DNA of 31,090 nt from JBDLID01 sp039715055 (GTDB taxonomy: Bacteria > Desulfobacterota > Desulfobulbia > Desulfobulbales > Desulfocapsaceae): contig JBDLID010000020.1 in assembly GCA_039715055.1 (NCBI GenBank), positions 1 through 31,090 of the forward strand, given 5' to 3'. The position numbers were made by a program, and so were the translations under genes. Below the pieces are notes generated by a model. It saw only the letters and a list, made by a program, of their open reading frames with translations, did no database searches and was not told the origin of the DNA. Each line of letters opens with the position of its first letter. The stretch's first letter is position 1. Positions 8,786 to 15,941 of this stretch are shown here, piece by piece.

Positions 8786-9628
8786 TCAATTTGAGGAGTA
8801 GAGTTCATTGGCCTTGGACATCTCTTCCGGAAAGTCATCAATGATGAGCTTGTATTCCTCCATGTTCTCCTGCATATGAGTGATAAGTGAGTCGGGGAGG
8901 TAGCTGACGGAGCCGGGAAGAGCTGTATAGTCAAGCTGGCCGGTGATGTATTCTGAGATCTGGAGAATGCCGGTGAGGCTGTCCGGAGCCGTATCGTCAC
9001 TGAAAGTGTGATGGTCGCGGATGGCTTCCTGGATGGCCACTGGCATGTCCCAGTCAAGGGTCATGATGTAACCGATTTCGCAATGGTCGGTGTCAAGGTA
9101 CTTTCGCTCGTGAATCGTAATAATCTCCTCAGATGAACCGGCGGCGCAGGCCTTGAGAAAATTTGCGTTGTCCACCTGTTCCTCGACAATGAGGCCGAAG
9201 TCATGGAGAATACCGCAGAGATATGCATCATCGCCGTTAATGCCAAAGAGCCGTTCGGCAACCATTTTGGCACAGGTAGAGACTGCCGCGCAGTGGAGCC
9301 ACAGCTGCTGGCGGGAGAAAATTTCCTGTCGACTATCCGTAGTGAAGATGTTTATCAGGGCATCTGTGACCGCTATGTTGTGGAGATTTTGCATACCGAT
9401 AAAGGTGACAGCCCTGCCAATGGAATCAACCTTGGTGGTGAGACCGTAATAGGGGCTGTTGACCAGTCGGAGGAGACGGACCACCAGGGTCGGGTCCATG
9501 CGGATGACTTCCTCAAAGTCTTTGATGGTCGAGTCCTCATCGGCAATGAGTTTGGACAGCCTGGTGACCACGTGGGAAAGTGTTTTGATGTCACCGAATT
9601 TTTCAATTATTTTTTTCGCTGAAGACAT
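8786..9628 (-). CDS. HDOD domain signalling protein
   Basis: This 280-residue protein consists almost wholly of an HDOD domain, a metal-independent relative of HD hydrolases common in signalling of Proteobacteria. Evidence includes the opening helix and IRMDPTLVVRLLRLVNSPYYG at about residues 43-63, typical of the family, followed by AVTFIGMQNLHNIAVTDAL and a partial HD core (CGILHDFGLIVEEQ). HDOD proteins usually regulate other signalling partners rather than catalyse. The next gene, 30 bp downstream, is the hybrid histidine kinase, so this protein is a reasonable candidate for the same pathway. The ATG at 9628 has only a poor Shine-Dalgarno. Confidence 0.9.
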   Translation of the reverse strand: MSSAKKIIEKFGDIKTLSHVVTRLSKLIADEDSTIKDFEEVIRMDPTLVVRLLRLVNSPYYGLTTKVDSIGRAVTFIGMQNLHNIAVTDALINIFTTDSRQEIFSRQQLWLHCAAVSTCAKMVAERLFGINGDDAYLCGILHDFGLIVEEQVDNANFLKACAAGSSEEIITIHERKYLDTDHCEIGYIMTLDWDMPVAIQEAIRDHHTFSDDTAPDSLTGILQISEYITGQLDYTALPGSVSYLPDSLITHMQENMEEYKLIIDDFPEEMSKANELYSSN

Positions 9629-9726
9629 AGTGCACCGGGCTCTTCAATCCTGTGTGTGTACAGGAAAAAATTGAGGCTCTTGCCCCTGTCTGCCTGGGAG
9701 GATGTCTGGTCGAAAAGGAGGACAGG

Positions 9727-10092
9727 TCACGCTTCGGTCACTTCCTTTTTGGTGATCGCGTCTGCCTTGACCCGGTCAAGAAGATCTGAAAGAACCGGTT
9801 TGATATTTTCCCTGATATCACCGGCGACAATCAGATAGAGGAGATCGTCACCTGGTTTGAAGATACCGCTTTTAGCCTCGATAACGATGTCGAAAATGCC
9901 TTCCCTGGCAAGAAATTCCGTCTTGATTTTCTCGATTTTGTCGTAATCAGGGGTTACTTCAAGCCGGGTGACCAACCCCTCTTTTGTTCTCGACCAGTTT
10001 CGCACAACGCCGTTGTGGATGAGGATCATTCCAACATTGTCCTGGAAGCCGGGCCTGGTTTTCATTTCAGCAATTCGTTTTGAAATATCCAT
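9727..10092 (-). CDS. MoaE-like molybdopterin synthase large-subunit homologue, atypical
   Basis: This 121-residue protein from the ATG at 10092 has a MoaE-like fold pattern: VGMILIHNGVVRN near residue 15 corresponds to the conserved G-V/T-x-R strand, TRLEVTPDYDKI to the LEYE segment, and the C-terminal DRVKADAITKKEV to the Lys-rich active region (RLKxxAPIWKKE in MoaE). The usual SxHR motif is replaced by AGDIREN, and the Trp before the second Lys is missing, so activity is uncertain. MoaE transfers sulfur to precursor Z during molybdopterin synthesis. The frame is open further upstream (to 10221), but that extension is Cys/His/Arg-rich and non-conserved in appearance, so I did not include it. 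No other moa gene is nearby. Confidence 0.6.
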   Translation of the reverse strand: MDISKRIAEMKTRPGFQDNVGMILIHNGVVRNWSRTKEGLVTRLEVTPDYDKIEKIKTEFLAREGIFDIVIEAKSGIFKPGDDLLYLIVAGDIRENIKPVLSDLLDRVKADAITKKEVTEA

Positions 10093-10246
10093 GTCATTTA
10101 TTGTTGTTAAGGGTTTATGTGCCTTTATTGATGAGCGATGAAGTCCAAAGGGTAAGTGGTCGTGAGACCCGGCTGAACAGCTGTGCCGGCGGAGTCCGAC
10201 GGGGGGATGGCAAGAGCGCACCCGTTAGTCTGTGACAGCCTTTTTT

Positions 10247-11722
10247 CTACACCCTCCAGGGAGTATACAAAAAAGAGTGGCCCGGAGGCAAGGTCATCGA
10301 TACTCTTTTCTTTTTTGTGTTTCGGAGAAGGGGGACGGAATGTTTTTGTTTGTCTTTTGGGCGGGCTGATGCGGAGGATTTATTTTTGGAGGGACTGGGC
10401 GGGAGCTGCCCGCTCCTGCTCGGGAGAATGAGTTTCTGGCCGGTATAGACCGTGGCTTTTTTGTTCAGCCGGTTGACTTTTTTAAGATCCCTGAGCCTGA
10501 CCTTATATCTCAGGGCAATTTTACCTGCGGTATCCCCTGCCCGGACAATATGATAACGATCGGCGATCTGTTTGGAGTGAACCATCCGGCCGGGTAAGCT
10601 CAGCAGCTGTTTGCTGATTTTCGGGGAGGCGGGTAAACGGAGTGTGTAGCCTTTGGGGATTCGTTTTTTTCCTGTCAGGACTTGTGGTTTAAGGGCGGGG
10701 TTCATCGATTTGATGGTCGCCGGATCGACCTTGAAATGGCGGCTGATGTCGGCCAGCGCAATGTAGCCCTTGAGTTTTACGGGGGTGTATTGAAATGGCG
10801 GCCTTTTTGTAACCTGCCTGTTGTTTTCAAGTTGGCGGGCAACTGTGAGGGCGGCAAGAAACTCGGAGTAGAAGTTGCGTGAGGCGAATTTGAAATATCC
10901 CTTGGAGTAGCCGCGAAATATTTTCTCGTAGCTGCCCATGGCTTTCTGGGCGCGCATCATTCCGGACGGGCCATAATTATAGGCAGTGATGGCCAGTGGC
11001 CAGCTGCCCAGCAGCGCATAGTTTTTCTTCAGAAAGCGGGCGGCTGCATGGCTTGCCAGCAGCGGATCGCGACGTTCATCGACCACGGAGTTGATGGCCA
11101 GGTAGTTTTTCCCGGTGGAGCGGGTGAACTGCCAGATTCCCGAGGCGCCGCGCTTGGAGTGGGCCCTGAGATTGAAAGAGGACTCCACGTGGGGAAGATA
11201 GGCAAGTTCGGGAGGGAGGTTGTAGCTGCGGAAGATCTGTTTGATCTCGCGAATATATGCGCCGGAGCGAATAACGCCGTCGAGAAACCTGTCTCTTTGT
11301 CCCAGTTGTATCCTCAGCGAGTCCGCATGGGCCAGGATCTGCTTTTTGCTTTTGCTCTGAAGCAGCCTGCTGATTTTTTTTTCTTCGGGGCTGGCTCCAC
11401 CCTTGCCGCTGGCAAGTTTTTTGAGAATGGAACGATATTTTTTTTTGGTCAGTTTGAGGCGTGGCCGGTTGATTTTTGATGCCCCGGGCAGTCGATGGTC
11501 AAGAATGGTGACCACTGCGTAAACCAGGGAGAGATCCCGGGAGTCGTGCAGAACGGCCTGCTCGGTGGAGTATTTTGCGTAAATATCCTGCCAGAAGGCC
11601 ACGTTGTCACCAATCACCGGATATTGCGGAAAGTCGGAGGCAAGAACCCGGTCCGCCATAAAGAAAGCTGGCAGGATGAGAATGAGCAGGAAAAAACGTT
11701 TGCGGGCTGGTGTTCCGATCAT
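10247..11722 (-). CDS. mltD: Lytic transglycosylase with SLT and LysM domains (MltD-like)
   Basis: This 491-residue protein has a signal peptide (RKRFFLLILILPAFFMADRVLA). The SLT domain is at about residues 175-330, with LPPELAYLPHVESSFN containing the catalytic Glu, SKRGASGIWQFTRSTGKNY, and AYNYGPSGM. Two LysM-like units follow: a degenerate one at about 325-375 and a clear one near 397-445 (YHIVRAGDTAGKIALRYKV). The tail is Lys/Ser/Pro-rich. MltD-family enzymes cleave the glycan strands of peptidoglycan between MurNAc and GlcNAc, forming 1,6-anhydro-MurNAc in the periplasm. I see no lipobox, unlike E. coli MltD. It is divergent from the Nudix gene and upstream of the MoaE-like gene. Confidence 0.9.
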   Translation of the reverse strand: MIGTPARKRFFLLILILPAFFMADRVLASDFPQYPVIGDNVAFWQDIYAKYSTEQAVLHDSRDLSLVYAVVTILDHRLPGASKINRPRLKLTKKKYRSILKKLASGKGGASPEEKKISRLLQSKSKKQILAHADSLRIQLGQRDRFLDGVIRSGAYIREIKQIFRSYNLPPELAYLPHVESSFNLRAHSKRGASGIWQFTRSTGKNYLAINSVVDERRDPLLASHAAARFLKKNYALLGSWPLAITAYNYGPSGMMRAQKAMGSYEKIFRGYSKGYFKFASRNFYSEFLAALTVARQLENNRQVTKRPPFQYTPVKLKGYIALADISRHFKVDPATIKSMNPALKPQVLTGKKRIPKGYTLRLPASPKISKQLLSLPGRMVHSKQIADRYHIVRAGDTAGKIALRYKVRLRDLKKVNRLNKKATVYTGQKLILPSRSGQLPPSPSKNKSSASARPKDKQKHSVPLLRNTKKKRVSMTLPPGHSFLYTPWRV

Positions 11723-11890
11723 TTCTGCTGGTGGCTACGTCCGGGACGGGACAGTGGCTGTCATCGGGAAAACATGGTAATAATCAGGTTTTCAGAGGGC
11801 GTGCAGCTCTGTCAGGAGCGCTGTTGCAATTTTCCGACAGGCTCCTGGAGCTTTTACGAATTGTTGTTATTAGAACATAAGGAGCCGTTG

Positions 11891-12379
11891 ATGTACACTC
11901 CAATATTGGCCAGCCTCGGTTATGTGATATCGCCGGACGGGAAGCGCTGTCTTCTCGTCCACCGTAACAGACGGGAGAGTGATCTCCACCTGGGAAAGTT
12001 CAACGGGCTCGGCGGCAAGATGGAGGCCGGGGAAGATATCTACAGCTGTCTCTGTCGTGAATTGTTCGAGGAGGCAGGTATTGTCTGTCACGGGGCGGTG
12101 TTGCGGGGGACGATCAACTGGACCGGGTTTGGAAAAAACGGTGAGGACTGGTTCGGCTTCATCTACCGCATTGACAGTTTTACGGGGGAGCCTTTTTCCG
12201 AAAATGATGAGGGGGAGCTTGGCTGGCATGATATTGATCGTATCATGGAGTTGCCCATGTGGGAGGGGGACAGATATTTTTTACCCCTTGTCTTTGATTC
12301 AAACCCGTCCTCTTTTCACGGTGTCATGCCCTACAGAAATGAACAACCCCTGAGCTGGAGTTTTGTCCGGGCCGAATAG
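11891..12379 (+). CDS. Nudix hydrolase, MutT/MTH1-like
   Basis: This 162-residue protein has a complete Nudix box, GGKMEAGEDIYSCLCRELFE followed by EAGI, at about residues 37-60 (G-x5-E-x7-R-E-L-x-E-E-x-G-I). The upstream LGYVISPDGKRCLLVHRNRR and the tail resemble 8-oxo-dGTP diphosphatases of the MutT/MTH1 type, which remove oxidised nucleotides, but the substrate is inferred only. AAGGAG lies 6 bp before the ATG at 11891, which fixes this start; the frame is open for 132 codons further upstream but there it is antisense to the mltD signal region. It is divergent from mltD, with a 168-bp shared upstream region. Confidence 0.85.
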   Translation: MYTPILASLGYVISPDGKRCLLVHRNRRESDLHLGKFNGLGGKMEAGEDIYSCLCRELFEEAGIVCHGAVLRGTINWTGFGKNGEDWFGFIYRIDSFTGEPFSENDEGELGWHDIDRIMELPMWEGDRYFLPLVFDSNPSSFHGVMPYRNEQPLSWSFVRAE

Positions 12380-12564
12380 GGCTTGCGCTGTATGGGGAGC
12401 GGCGCTATATTTCGGAGTTGAGACGCTTGTCAAAGATGCTCTGAAAGTGGCCGCATGCCTTTAAGGGCGCGGTGAACAGAGGAGATGGCTGGGATTTTTT
12501 TACGGATCAGTCGAGCATTGATCGAATAAATTGAAGCCGGTAACAATAACGTGAGGTTGGTTGA

Positions 12565-12927
12565 ATGAGCAATGAGAATGAGTTGGGTCGTTTGGAGGAT
12601 TTTGTCGCCAAGCTTTTAGATAAGTACAATGGAATGCTGGCAGAGAAAACCCGGGTTGAGCAGGCTCTTGAAGAGAGCGAGGCAAAGATTGCCGCCCTTG
12701 AAAGCAATCTGCTTTCCTTAAAAGATGAGCGGGGCGAGATCAGCTCCCGGGTCAGTGGACTGTTGACCAGGATCGAAGAGTGGGAAGATTCTCTTGATCA
12801 GGCCGAGCCTGAAGGTGAAGGAGAAAAGGAAGACGGTGACGAAGGTGCTGAGCAGGACGGTGATATTGGTGTCCAGGGCAATCTTTTCAGTGCCGACTCC
12901 CAGGAAGAGGAACAGCAGGAGGCATGA
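12565..12927 (+). CDS. Coiled-coil protein, probable ZapB-like division factor
   Basis: This 120-residue protein has a strong heptad pattern over residues 1-75 (LGRLEDFVAKLLDKYNGML, then VEQALEESEAKIAALESNLL), followed by an acidic tail rich in Glu, Asp and Gln. It resembles ZapB and other short coiled coils in size and composition, and it sits 71 bp upstream of zapA, the usual partner. ZapB and ZapA link FtsZ filaments at midcell in other bacteria. Coiled coils resemble each other easily, so the identification depends mainly on the neighbourhood. The ATG at 12565 has GAGG upstream. Confidence 0.65.
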   Translation: MSNENELGRLEDFVAKLLDKYNGMLAEKTRVEQALEESEAKIAALESNLLSLKDERGEISSRVSGLLTRIEEWEDSLDQAEPEGEGEKEDGDEGAEQDGDIGVQGNLFSADSQEEEQQEA

Positions 12928-12998
12928 TCCGTTGAAGTTTTACACGGTCTTCCCGGCAGATATCAGTCGGTCCGGCTTCCACAGGATGGAGGGGTGAA

Positions 12999-13298
12999 GT
13001 GGAAAGGCTGGTGAAATTTGAACTGCTGGGGCAGCAATTTTCCTTTTACACCGCAGCTCCGGAAGACGAGGTGGCGGAGATCATCAACATGGTCACTCGC
13101 CTGGTGGAGGAGAACTCCGGCGGTAAATCCGGCACGATTTCAGTGGGTAAAATTGCCGTGCTTGCCAGTCTGAACATGGCCTCTAATTATGTTGAACTGC
13201 GACGGCGGTTCGAGCGTCATAAGGAGGAAACTGATCGGCGGATCGGTCTGTTAAGTGCGGCAATCGATAAGGGATTGTCCACTGGAAAAGAGTCGTGA
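12999..13298 (+). CDS. zapA: Cell division protein ZapA
   Basis: This 99-residue protein matches ZapA: an N-terminal strand (VKFELLGQQFSFYTAAPED), then VAEIINMVTRLVEEN, then the central IAVLASLNMASNYVELRRR helix and a C-terminal coiled coil. ZapA stabilises the FtsZ ring in the cytoplasm. The start is GTG at 12999, with GGAGGGG just upstream. The order coiled-coil protein, zapA, 6S RNA, rny supports this, since zapA and the 6S RNA gene are neighbours in many Proteobacteria. Confidence 0.88.
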   Translation: MERLVKFELLGQQFSFYTAAPEDEVAEIINMVTRLVEENSGGKSGTISVGKIAVLASLNMASNYVELRRRFERHKEETDRRIGLLSAAIDKGLSTGKES

Positions 13299-13334
13299 AG
13301 TTGATAATTTCCTTTTGTTTATGACAATATCTGC

Positions 13335-13340
13335 TATACT
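13335..13340 (+). promoter_or_regulatory. Extended -10 element of the 6S RNA promoter
   Basis: TGCTATACT provides a TGn extended -10, with TATACT at 13335-13340. It ends 27 bp before the 5' closing stem of the 6S RNA (13367). No clear -35 hexamer is seen. The start site should be near 13347. Confidence 0.45.
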
Positions 13341-13347
13341 GAATGTA

Positions 13348-13540
13348 GAGATATAAATTGCGTTTTCCCTGCGCTGTTGGTGATCATGAGTATATTGAGC
13401 CAACTCTCTTAAAAAGGGCAACATCTCTGTTTTCGAAAGGAAGATCTTAACGGATAGTCCTGACGGCTGCATACGTTTCTGCCCACCTATTTATTTAGGT
13501 TTAATTATCCTGGTGACACGGCAGGGTGGGGATTTTATTT
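13348..13540 (+). ncRNA. ssrS: 6S RNA (RNA polymerase regulator)
   Basis: The sequence between zapA and rny folds in the 6S manner. The closing stem is CCCTGC..TGT (13367-13377) with ACA..GCAGGG (13516-13526), split by a small internal loop. A central bubble follows, with TGAGCCA on the 5' side and a short hairpin ACCTA/TAGGT (13485-13500) on the 3' side, as in E. coli 6S. The long apical arm is closed by GGGCA (13416-13420) and TGCCC (13480-13484). Size is about 180-190 nt. 6S RNA mimics an open promoter and holds sigma-70 holoenzyme in stationary phase. The ends are estimated; a hairpin terminator follows. The position next to zapA is that of E. coli ssrS. Confidence 0.8.
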
Positions 13541-13546
13541 TTTCTC

Positions 13547-13580
13547 AGGACACCTTTTTATGAAGGCTGTCCTGTTTTTA
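13547..13580 (+). terminator. Rho-independent terminator of 6S RNA
   Basis: The hairpin AGGACA-C-CTT/AAGG-C-TGTCCT is followed by GTTTTTAT. It lies directly after the 6S closing stem. Confidence 0.75.
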
Positions 13581-13660
13581 TACATTCGGTGGTCTTTCAG
13601 GTGACGGATGGTGCTTATGCGCCGACACCTTTGAGAGGCGCCGGAATAACCAGCAAAGAA

Positions 13661-13689
13661 TTGACATTCTGCTGGATCAGTGGTGTAAG
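13661..13689 (+). promoter_or_regulatory. Possible promoter and long structured leader of rny
   Basis: TTGACA (13661-13666), a 17-bp spacer and TGTAAG (13684-13689) form a plausible promoter for rny, which would then have a leader of about 335 nt. The whole stretch 13581-14029 has no convincing coding sequence. It contains hairpins, for example GGTGC/GCGCC near 13611-13624 and CCAGCA/TGCTGG near 13650-13675, but I recognise no known riboswitch. Confidence 0.35.
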
Positions 13690-14029
13690 TGAAATTAATA
13701 AAGCAGGAAGGTGGTCTATTCTCAGACGGAGTCCCTTTTTGACCTGGTCGGCGTTTCAGCGCTGAGTATCAGGGACGGGGTGCGGCTGAATTTATATAAA
13801 AACGATGGAAGTTTGTGGGGAATATGTTTTTTCCACTCTTCCGAGTTACATTGTGAAACGGTTGTCGCCCGGTACGGTGGATTTCCGGCCTGATCGTTAT
13901 CAATGCCCTTCATCGCCTGTTTTCTTCAGGCAGGACCCCTGTTTTCTTCTTTTCTTCGCTATCTTTTCCGTGAAGAACCACCTCTCGTTCTAGAGAGTGT
14001 CGATTATTATTCTCAAGGACTCCAACCCC

Positions 14030-15595
14030 ATGAATATACTTAATCACCCGCTCCTGCTTGCTGTCGGCGGTGCGATTCTTGGTCTCCTCGGCGGTTTTTT
14101 AATACGTAAAAAACTGGTTGAGAGTCATCACGAAAATATCAAGAGTCAGTCCAGACAACTTATTGAGAATGCCATTGTTGAGGCGGAGCAGCTTAAAAAA
14201 GAGGCCGCCCTCAAATCCAAGGAAGACAACTATCAGCTCAAGCAGCAGGCCGAACAGGAGATCAGGGCAGATCGAATCGATCTCAAGGATGAAAGGCGAC
14301 AGCTGAAACGGATCAAGGATCAACTTAATAAGGAAAAGGAAGGCCTGGACCATCATTTTACGGAACTGCGGAAACGGGAAAAGCAGCTCAAAAATTATGA
14401 AAAGGGACTGATCGAAAAAAATAAGGAAATCGACCTGTTGGTTGGTAAGCAGCGTTATCAGCTGGAAAAAATTTCCGGTGTCAGCCAGGAAGAGGCCAAG
14501 AAAATGCTCATGGAATCCCTGGCCAGTGAGGCGCGAATGGAGGCGGCCAAACAGCTTGCCAAGATTGAAAACGAGATGAAGATGCAGGCCGACCGTAAGG
14601 GTAAAAGTATTCTTTCTCTGGCCATTTCCCGTTATGCCGGTGATTATGTGGCCGAAAAAACCGTTTCAATGGTCCCGCTGCCCTCCGATGAGATGAAGGG
14701 GCGGATTATCGGTCGGGAAGGCCGTAATATTCGCGCCATTGAGGCAGCAACAGGCATTGATATCATTATTGATGATACCCCGGAGGCGGTCATCCTGTCC
14801 GGCTTCAACCCTGTGCGCCGCGAGGTAGCGCGTCTTGCGCTCCAGCAGTTGATCGCTGATGGTCGTATTCATCCGGCTCGTATCGAGGAGGTGGTCGGCA
14901 AGGTCACCAAGGAACTCGAGGTTGTCATGCGAGAGGCCGGAGAGCAGGCCACATTCGATGTGGGGGCCCACGGTGTCCATGTGGAGTTAATTAACCTGCT
15001 TGGTCGCCTGAAGTACAGAACAAGCTACGGTCAAAATGTTCTGCAGCATTCCCTTGAGGTGGCATTTCTCTGCGGTATTATGGCCTCGGAGCTCGGTATT
15101 GATCCGAAACTGGCCAAGCGAGCCGGTCTTCTCCATGATATCGGTAAGGCAGTGGATCATGAGGTGGAAGGATCGCACGCCGTTATCGGCTGTGATCTGG
15201 CCAAGAAATATGGTGAGTGTGAGGAGGTGGTCTATGCTATCGGTGCTCACCATGAAGACCAGCCGCCTCAGAGTGTCCTTGATGTACTTGTCCAGTCGGC
15301 AGATGCCCTGTCCGGTGCACGACCGGGTGCAAGAAAGGAGATGCTCCAGACCTATGTCAAGCGGCTTGATGACCTGGAAGGAATCGCCAATGGCTTCGAA
15401 GGGGTGGAGAAATCCTATGCCATCCAGGCCGGACGTGATCTGCGGATCATCGTTGATTCTTCAAGGGTGCAGGATGCCGAAACCAACCTGCTGAGCCAGG
15501 ATATCGCCAAGGCGGTTGAGGAAAAACTGACCTATCCCGGCCAGATCAGAATTACTGTGATTCGGGAGACAAGGGCTGTAGAATACGCCAAATAG
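14030..15595 (+). CDS. rny: Ribonuclease Y
   Basis: RNase Y is a membrane-tethered endoribonuclease that starts mRNA decay. The 521 residues show an N-terminal membrane helix (PLLLAVGGAILGLLGGFLI), a long charged coiled coil (about 25-190), a KH domain with GRIIGREGRNIRAIE, and an HD domain with the key AGLLHDIGKAVDHE followed by the HHED stretch (IGAHHEDQPP). Length equals the family norm of about 520. An in-frame GTG at 13997 would add 11 residues, but the ATG at 14030 has AAGGA 10 bp upstream and starts directly before the membrane helix, so it is preferred. A very long hairpin terminator follows. Confidence 0.95.
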   Translation: MNILNHPLLLAVGGAILGLLGGFLIRKKLVESHHENIKSQSRQLIENAIVEAEQLKKEAALKSKEDNYQLKQQAEQEIRADRIDLKDERRQLKRIKDQLNKEKEGLDHHFTELRKREKQLKNYEKGLIEKNKEIDLLVGKQRYQLEKISGVSQEEAKKMLMESLASEARMEAAKQLAKIENEMKMQADRKGKSILSLAISRYAGDYVAEKTVSMVPLPSDEMKGRIIGREGRNIRAIEAATGIDIIIDDTPEAVILSGFNPVRREVARLALQQLIADGRIHPARIEEVVGKVTKELEVVMREAGEQATFDVGAHGVHVELINLLGRLKYRTSYGQNVLQHSLEVAFLCGIMASELGIDPKLAKRAGLLHDIGKAVDHEVEGSHAVIGCDLAKKYGECEEVVYAIGAHHEDQPPQSVLDVLVQSADALSGARPGARKEMLQTYVKRLDDLEGIANGFEGVEKSYAIQAGRDLRIIVDSSRVQDAETNLLSQDIAKAVEEKLTYPGQIRITVIRETRAVEYAK

Positions 15596-15598
15596 TAG

Positions 15599-15709
15599 AG
15601 CTGTCCAGATGTGCCCCACCACTTAACGATCAGTCTTGCTCGGATAGCTTGACTATTCCTCACAAGCCCGCTTGTTCAGTGGTGGGGTACATCTGAACAG
15701 CTTTTTTTA
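15599..15709 (+). terminator. Long-stem terminator of rny
   Basis: Arms of 29 nt (15599-15627 and 15674-15702) pair with only two mismatches and one G-U. They enclose a 46-nt loop and are followed by seven T. The outer ends carry AGCTGTCCAG/CTGAACAGCT, which resemble the ends of the mobile element family in this window. It starts 3 bp after the rny stop. Confidence 0.85.
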
Positions 15710-15780
15710 TTTCGATTTATAACAAATACTGTATTGTTCCTCGTGGATATTTTAGCAAGAACGTTAAGTTTCAGAAAAAG

Positions 15781-15922
15781 TAACTAAACTGGATTCGTCC
15801 CTAAGCAGGGAGCTGTAACTGTTCAGCAGGGCTCGCAGTGTGGTCAAGCAGGCTGACGAAGCGTACTTGTGCTACTCGAGGCGGCCTGATCGGCCACAAT
15901 GTGGGTGCTGCTGAATAGTTAC
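15781..15922. mobile_element. MITE-like element, copy 2 (142 bp) with 9-bp target duplication
   Basis: The element begins TAACTAAACTGG and ends CTGCTGAATAGTTAC. Perfect direct repeats CAGAAAAAG flank it at 15772-15780 and 15923-15931. An inner inverted repeat, TAACTGTTCAGCAGGGCTCGCA with TGTGGGTGCTGCTGAATAGTTA, means that most of the element can fold into one hairpin. From CCCTAAGCAGGGA to the right end it is nearly identical to copy 3 at 25441-25592, with only about four differences in 117 bp. The left end is divergent (AAACTGGATTCG replaces the TTCAGTGTAAAGC section). It has no coding capacity and is probably moved in trans by a transposase elsewhere. It lies in the tyrS leader. Confidence 0.85.
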
Positions 15923-15941
15923 CAGAAAAAGAAAGTAAATC

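Noticed and set aside
10093..10221. Upstream extension of the MoaE-like frame
   Set aside because: The Cys/His/Arg-rich residues have no similarity to MoaE; the family core starts after the ATG at 10092.
10093..10246. Molybdenum-cofactor or c-di-GMP riboswitch before the MoaE-like gene
   Set aside because: I compared remembered consensus elements and found no match to the conserved core of either class.
11495..11890. N-terminal extension of the Nudix frame by 132 codons
   Set aside because: It is antisense to the mltD signal region, and AAGGAG before the ATG at 11891 starts the protein just ahead of the Nudix domain.
13526..13993. Short plus-strand ORFs of 60-79 codons between 6S RNA and rny
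   Set aside because: They have unusual composition, no Shine-Dalgarno and no recognisable motifs; the region is better read as a non-coding leader.
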